This document shows positions 5,209 through 8,611 of a stretch of DNA of 8,611 nucleotides, piece after piece. The position numbers and the translations under genes were made by a program. This DNA is from Planctomycetota bacterium (GTDB lineage: Bacteria > Planctomycetota > UBA1135 > GCA-002686595). The stretch spans positions 1 to 8,611 of the forward strand of contig JAJDES010000453.1 in the NCBI GenBank assembly GCA_029259675.1, read 5' to 3'. Position 1 is the first letter of the stretch. The number at the start of each line of letters is the position of its first letter. The notes beneath the pieces were generated by a model. It did no database searches. It was given only the letters and a program-made list of their open reading frames with translations, and was not told the origin of the DNA.

Positions 5209-7158
5209 CTAGTTGTGGTCGAGCCGGATGGTGGCGTCTTGCCTGACTTCCCACCAATCTTGCGGTGCGAAATTTTGGCTCCCAAAGCCTTCGGCTTCGA
5301 TGCGGATCGACTTGGGCCAATGGGCGGAGCGCAGGGGCGCCCGTCCGTTCGCATCGGCTACCGCGGAGGGGGTTTCGTCCATGAAGAAGCGCGCGTAGGG
5401 GACGGATTCTTCCTCCCAATCGAGGACCTGGACATGGAATTCAAAGCCTGGTTCGAGTTCGATTCTCACTCTTAAGGGCCCCACATCACTTGCGGTCGCA
5501 TCGACCTCGGCGGTCTTGATCAAGTTTTCCAGATGGCCGGATTGGGGTTTGTGACCCATGTGTCTTACGCGCCATTGGGTCTCCGGCTTCCAGGACAATT
5601 CCGGCTGGACCCCATCATTCCAAGTGGCCGACCACTCGAAAGTATTCGCCCAGGCAAGGTGATCTTCTAACTCGCTCACCCCGGACGGGCTGGCGGGGGG
5701 ATGCCAAGCGAAGAAAACGGCACTAGCTAGGGGCGATCCGCTGACAGCGTCCACAATCTCAAGTGCTACTTTGCGCCTAGCCAGCCTGTGCTGGCGCTTG
5801 AACAGTAGGTCCTTTGTGCCGATGGGTACCGCGAGGTCGGGCGGATCGTAATCGTCAACATTGAATCCTCGTGGACCGACGAAGATGGAAGCACGTTCTT
5901 CATCTTCGAGTTCGGAAAGCTCGGCGCGGACTTCAAAGTATCCGTTCTCGTCAGTGTGTGCTTCCTCGAACCAAGCATGCACTTCGACATCTTCAAGCGG
6001 ATTTCCGTCTTCATCTACAACTTTGCCCGAGGCGATAACGATGCTTGCTGCCTTATCCAGGGTGTACGTGGCTTCAAAATCATCGCGAGTGTGCTCGATG
6101 CTATCCAAGTGGAAGTATTCATTTTCGTACCAGACGAAGACTTCGTACTCGCCGGGGGGGATACCGGGTAAGCGAGCGTGGCCCGCTTGATCGGTTCGAG
6201 CGCTGATCCACTCAAAGGGTATATCCGTGCGACCGATGGTTACCTGAGTGTTCGGGATGGGAGCTTGTTCGGCGTCTACAAAATGAAGCTTCAACTCACC
6301 CGCAGGTGTCAATGGAATCTCAATCGGATCGGGCCCCTTGGGGACTCCTGCCCAAAGGAGATTGCTGGCAAGGCCGCTGCGATTGTGGGCAATCAAGCCC
6401 AAATTTTGATTGTGCATGTCCCCCCTAAATCCGAAGACACAGCGTCCGTCTGCTTTCGTTTCCAGTTGCAAGTGCGACTCGGGTAGGTCTTCGCCGGCTT
6501 GCCGAAGCCACAGCTCAATGGTCGCTGAAACGGGCTCCCTGGACTCAGCATCGAGCGTGACAAAGATGATCGACAAACTGGGGCGCGACGCGAAGAGTTC
6601 CAATTCGCGCGTTTGCCCGCGGTTCGATTCGAGCAGCCAAACGAATTCCTCTTCAAGCTGCACCGAAAGCGTCGGATCGGTTTCCTCATTCGGGTGCTTG
6701 GCCCAAACTTCAACGAGACCCGGCTTGAAGGGAGTGGGCAGGTGAAACTGCCCGGTCTCATCTGTCGTAACGGTTGCTATCTCGAGATCACTTTCGAAGG
6801 CTTCGAAAAAGACGTCCACGTGGGGAATTCCGGTTCCCGTTGCACGCTGAATCAGTTTTCCGCCCAGATAGATCGGTGCGGATGCGGCCGGCTCGACTAC
6901 GGCTTCGCGCGTGCCGGCATCGGCTGCGGAGGCGTTTTGGGCAGCGTGGATCTCAAAGGGTGTTGGGCTGGCTTGCTTGCCGGAGCTGCGAATGCGTTGT
7001 GCCGCTTGGGAGCTTGTTGCCCCATGGTGGGCCAAACTCGGGTCGGCCTTTGCTGGTACCAGCAAAGCTGGGGAGCGCTGCAGCTGCTGGAACAGGAGCA
7101 GCAGGATGACTGCGGCGAAAACGGCCAGGGTCCCGAGCAGCAATCGTGATCTGTTCAA
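5209..7158 (-). CDS. Membrane-anchored multi-repeat carboxypeptidase-regulatory-like (Ig-type beta-sandwich) protein
   Basis: 649 residues. The N-terminus MNRSR plus a hydrophobic run (6-23) is a signal anchor with no lipobox Cys and no clear cleavage site, so the rest is predicted outside the cytoplasmic membrane. After a low-complexity linker (about 30-92, Ala/Ser-rich) come roughly six units resembling the carboxypeptidase-D regulatory fold, each with a strand, a G/P-rich turn and a T-D-x-x-G-x-F/A-type turn: about 96-155 (TTDETGQFHLP), 196-258, 287-345 (RTDQAGHARLPGIPPGEYEV), 373-430 (GKVVDEDGNPLEDVEVHAW, HTDENGYFEV), 463-545 and 573-633 (VADANGRAPL). The units are acidic and contain no catalytic motif, suggesting a structural or binding role at the cell surface. 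The start codon is TTG: an in-frame TGA lies four codons upstream, no ATG occurs until about residue 248, and a GAGG lies seven bases before it. GC content looks lower than in the flanking genes. Ligand and function unknown. Confidence 0.85.
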   Translation of the reverse strand: MNRSRLLLGTLAVFAAVILLLLFQQLQRSPALLVPAKADPSLAHHGATSSQAAQRIRSSGKQASPTPFEIHAAQNASAADAGTREAVVEPAASAPIYLGGKLIQRATGTGIPHVDVFFEAFESDLEIATVTTDETGQFHLPTPFKPGLVEVWAKHPNEETDPTLSVQLEEEFVWLLESNRGQTRELELFASRPSLSIIFVTLDAESREPVSATIELWLRQAGEDLPESHLQLETKADGRCVFGFRGDMHNQNLGLIAHNRSGLASNLLWAGVPKGPDPIEIPLTPAGELKLHFVDAEQAPIPNTQVTIGRTDIPFEWISARTDQAGHARLPGIPPGEYEVFVWYENEYFHLDSIEHTRDDFEATYTLDKAASIVIASGKVVDEDGNPLEDVEVHAWFEEAHTDENGYFEVRAELSELEDEERASIFVGPRGFNVDDYDPPDLAVPIGTKDLLFKRQHRLARRKVALEIVDAVSGSPLASAVFFAWHPPASPSGVSELEDHLAWANTFEWSATWNDGVQPELSWKPETQWRVRHMGHKPQSGHLENLIKTAEVDATASDVGPLRVRIELEPGFEFHVQVLDWEEESVPYARFFMDETPSAVADANGRAPLRSAHWPKSIRIEAEGFGSQNFAPQDWWEVRQDATIRLDHN

Positions 7159-7165
7159 TGGGGTG

Positions 7166-7169
7166 CCTC
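7166..7169 (-). promoter_or_regulatory. Ribosome binding site supporting the TTG start
   Basis: GAGG on the minus strand, seven bases upstream of the TTG at 7158-7156. It is the only good Shine-Dalgarno noticed ahead of a complete gene in this window and decides the unusual start codon, together with the in-frame stop just upstream. Confidence 0.55.
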
Positions 7170-7179
7170 AGCAGGGAGG

Positions 7180-7194
7180 CTCGGCGTTGCCGAG
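7180..7194. repeat. Short perfect hairpin in the divergent intergenic region
   Basis: CTCGGC-GTT-GCCGAG forms a perfect 6-bp stem with a 3-nt loop in the 128-bp gap between the repeat protein and the DUF368 gene. It starts about 20 bp upstream of the repeat protein's TTG, so if transcribed it would lie in that gene's leader, next to the ribosome binding site. It may be an operator, a leader hairpin or chance. Confidence 0.35.
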
Positions 7195-7286
7195 GGAATT
7201 GGGCGCTGATGGATCGGGTCCCTTGCGCCGGATTGGACTGCAAGTGAGGATGCGCCGCCGCACGCCTCCCGAACCCGACCCACAGT

Positions 7287-8357
7287 ATGAGCACCGAAGC
7301 GAAGAGTATGGAGCCCACAAATAGTGAACCCGAGCCCATTGCCCTGCCCAGGGCCTTTCTGGGCGGCATCCTGATGGGGCTGGCCAACATCGTTCCCGGG
7401 GTGAGCGGTGGAACCATGATCTTGGCCATGGGGATTTACGACGCGTTCATCGGCGCCGTCGCGCGCTTGACGCGCCTGCGCTGGAACGTGGCCCTATTCG
7501 TGTTCTTCGGCGTGTTCGGCTTGGGACTCGTGATCGCACTGGTTACCGGATCCAAGTTGGCGGTGACCTTGGTGGCCGAGCAACGCTGGGTCATGTACTC
7601 GATTTTCATCGGGTTGACCTTGGGTGGCGTGCCGGAACTGGTTTCCCAATGCCGCCCGGCCAAGGCCACGGTTTGGATCGGCGGAGCGGTTGGTTTGGCG
7701 CTGATGTGCGCCCTTGCCTTTGCACTCGAATCCACGCCGGTGCCGCAGAACTTGGCGACCTTCACCTTGATCGGAGCCTTGGCCGCATCGAGCATGATTT
7801 TGCCCGGCATCTCCGGCTCCACCATCTTGCTCATCTTCGGCATGTACGAAGTGGTCATCGGCAGCCTTTCCTCCGACGCCCTGCGCGAAGATTTCATGGG
7901 CAGCGCCATGATCGTCGGCCCGGTCGCAATCGGCGCAGCCATCGGCATCGCTCTACTCTCCAACGTACTCAAGCACTGCCTGTCCCATTACCGCTTGGGT
8001 TCCCATGGCTTGTTGATGGGGCTCCTGTTGGGTTCGCTGCTGATCATCTACCCCTTCCAAGAGCCGGTGAACTCCGAGCTTGCGATCAAGTCGCAGCGCA
8101 AGGCCGTGGCCATGGCCATCGAGGGCAAATCCGCCGCCGAAATCGAAGAGCGCCGCGGCGTGCTCTACAGCGACGAAGATTTGCTGCGCGTGCTGGCCGA
8201 TTACGGCGAGCTGACACCCGGCGACCTGAAGCGCATGGGCGACGAGCTGCGCCGCTTTTCCCCCTCGGGGTCGCAGATCGGAGTGTCCCTGCTCTTGATT
8301 TTAGCAGGCTTCGGAATCACCCAATTGATCGGTCGTTTGGGTGGTGGCAAAGCCTGA
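7287..8357 (+). CDS. popT: DUF368-family polytopic membrane protein, probable undecaprenyl-phosphate translocase (PopT type)
   Basis: 356 residues with about eight hydrophobic segments. The diagnostic DUF368 signature appears twice, as NIVPGVSGGTMILAMGIYD (34-52) and ILPGISGSTILLIFGMYE (171-188), reflecting the family's internal duplication; each PGxSG probably forms a re-entrant loop. Further hydrophobic stretches lie near 68-94, 101-117, 127-147, 205-227, 237-256 and 330-349. Characterised members (PopT of Vibrio cholerae and Staphylococcus aureus) are proposed to return the carrier lipid undecaprenyl phosphate across the cytoplasmic membrane for cell-wall and O-antigen synthesis. Unusual here is a charged loop of about 70 residues (258-328), apparently helical, before the last segment, which makes the protein longer than the roughly 300 residues usual in the family. 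The first ATG was chosen; Met8 is an alternative and neither has a strong Shine-Dalgarno. Family assignment is firm; exact substrate is inferred. Confidence 0.93.
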   Translation: MSTEAKSMEPTNSEPEPIALPRAFLGGILMGLANIVPGVSGGTMILAMGIYDAFIGAVARLTRLRWNVALFVFFGVFGLGLVIALVTGSKLAVTLVAEQRWVMYSIFIGLTLGGVPELVSQCRPAKATVWIGGAVGLALMCALAFALESTPVPQNLATFTLIGALAASSMILPGISGSTILLIFGMYEVVIGSLSSDALREDFMGSAMIVGPVAIGAAIGIALLSNVLKHCLSHYRLGSHGLLMGLLLGSLLIIYPFQEPVNSELAIKSQRKAVAMAIEGKSAAEIEERRGVLYSDEDLLRVLADYGELTPGDLKRMGDELRRFSPSGSQIGVSLLLILAGFGITQLIGRLGGGKA

Positions 8358-8369
8358 GGGCGCTTTGGG

Positions 8370-8399
8370 GCGCGGGGCGATCTAGGCTCGGGTCCGCGC
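8370..8399. terminator. Candidate bidirectional hairpin between convergent genes
   Basis: In the 44-bp gap between the DUF368 stop and the stop of the right-edge gene, GCGCGG (8370-8375) pairs with CCGCGC (8394-8399), extendable by one G-U pair, around a loop of about 16-18 nt. On the plus strand only GTTT follows, so a classical T-tract is lacking. Its location between two convergent genes is the main support. Confidence 0.35.
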
Positions 8400-8401
8400 G
8401 T

Positions 8402-8611
8402 TTACTTCGGAATTGCCAGCGTGGCGAGTTCTGTTACGACGCCGAAGGTGGAGTCGGTGCTGTCGATCAAGCCGCCCTGCAGGTAGATGGCGTCGAAGGC
8501 GCTCAAGTCGGCTTGGATGTCCACATCCAAAGTCCAGCGGCCTTCGGCATCCAATTCGCCCGCATAACCGAAGGGGAGTCGTTCGAATTGAAACGGCAAG
8601 TCGTCGCGACC
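8402..8611 (-). CDS. C-terminal end of a probable secreted/surface beta-rich protein (5' part off the right edge)
   Basis: The last 69 residues are visible; the frame is open to the window edge, so the TTG at 8599 is not a credible start and the gene should be read as partial. The segment runs GYAGELDAEGRWTLDVDIQ, then DAIYLQGGLIDS and ends ATLAIPK followed by TAA. The alternating pattern of Gly, a polar turn, hydrophobic strands and a YLQG strand resembles the C-terminal beta-sandwich found at the ends of many large secreted proteins in planctomycete genomes, as I recall them; this is recognition of style, not a named family. It converges on the DUF368 gene with a 44-bp gap. Confidence 0.7.
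   Translation of the reverse strand, partial: GRDDLPFQFERLPFGYAGELDAEGRWTLDVDIQADLSAFDAIYLQGGLIDSTDSTFGVVTELATLAIPK

Noticed and set aside
6613..7149. 178-codon plus-strand frame, Cys/Gly-rich
   Set aside because: Antisense to the N-terminal half of the repeat protein; the Cys content comes from reverse reading of Ala/Ser-rich codons, and spacing fits no metal motif.
7436..7972. 178-codon minus-strand frame inside the DUF368 gene
   Set aside because: Antisense to conserved PGxSG-containing membrane segments; Lys/Pro/Thr-rich translation is a shadow.
8402..8599. A complete 65-residue small protein starting at TTG 8599
   Set aside because: The frame continues open to the window edge and the sequence reads as the C-terminus of a larger beta-rich protein, so a partial gene is the better call.
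1..8611. A defence, CRISPR, toxin-antitoxin or biosynthetic system
   Set aside because: No direct-repeat array, nuclease/methylase pair, toxin-sized gene pair or biosynthetic cluster is visible; gene orientation alternates and the genes belong to housekeeping or envelope-type families.

Overview
The window looks like chromosomal DNA from a GC-rich bacterium (about 60% GC by eye), most plausibly a planctomycete or close relative. That placement is inferred from style: a membrane-anchored protein made of many carboxypeptidase-regulatory-like beta-sandwich repeats, a secreted-protein C-terminus typical of such genomes, a WaaP/InaA-like kinase and a DUF368 protein. No rRNA or other phylogenetic marker was used. 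No tRNA, rRNA, CRISPR array, insertion sequence or phage gene was seen.

Layout, left to right. A multi-cluster iron-sulfur protein on the minus strand (949 down past the left edge) has a mono-cluster ferredoxin module, a middle domain resembling Hsp20/alpha-crystallin, and at least three further Cys-rich cluster motifs. It lies 308 bp downstream of polA (3966 to 1258, minus), a complete DNA polymerase I with all three activities apparently intact. PolA is divergent, across 148 bp, from a WaaP/InaA-type lipopolysaccharide-kinase homologue (4115-5008, plus) whose key kinase residues are substituted. After a 200-bp gene-free convergent gap comes a 649-residue membrane-anchored repeat protein (7158 to 5209, minus, TTG start). 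It is divergent from a DUF368/PopT-type membrane protein (7287-8357, plus), which converges on the C-terminal end of a further minus-strand gene entering from the right edge.

How the genes relate. There is no obvious operon: strands alternate and most genes appear to have their own promoters. A loose cell-envelope theme links the kinase-like protein (LPS-core family), the extracytoplasmic repeat protein and the DUF368 protein (undecaprenyl-phosphate recycling), but this is inference only. The most unusual items are the apparent ferredoxin-Hsp20-ferredoxin architecture at the left edge and the degenerate WaaP-like kinase. The rest is ordinary chromosome, and no clear new multi-gene system is visible.
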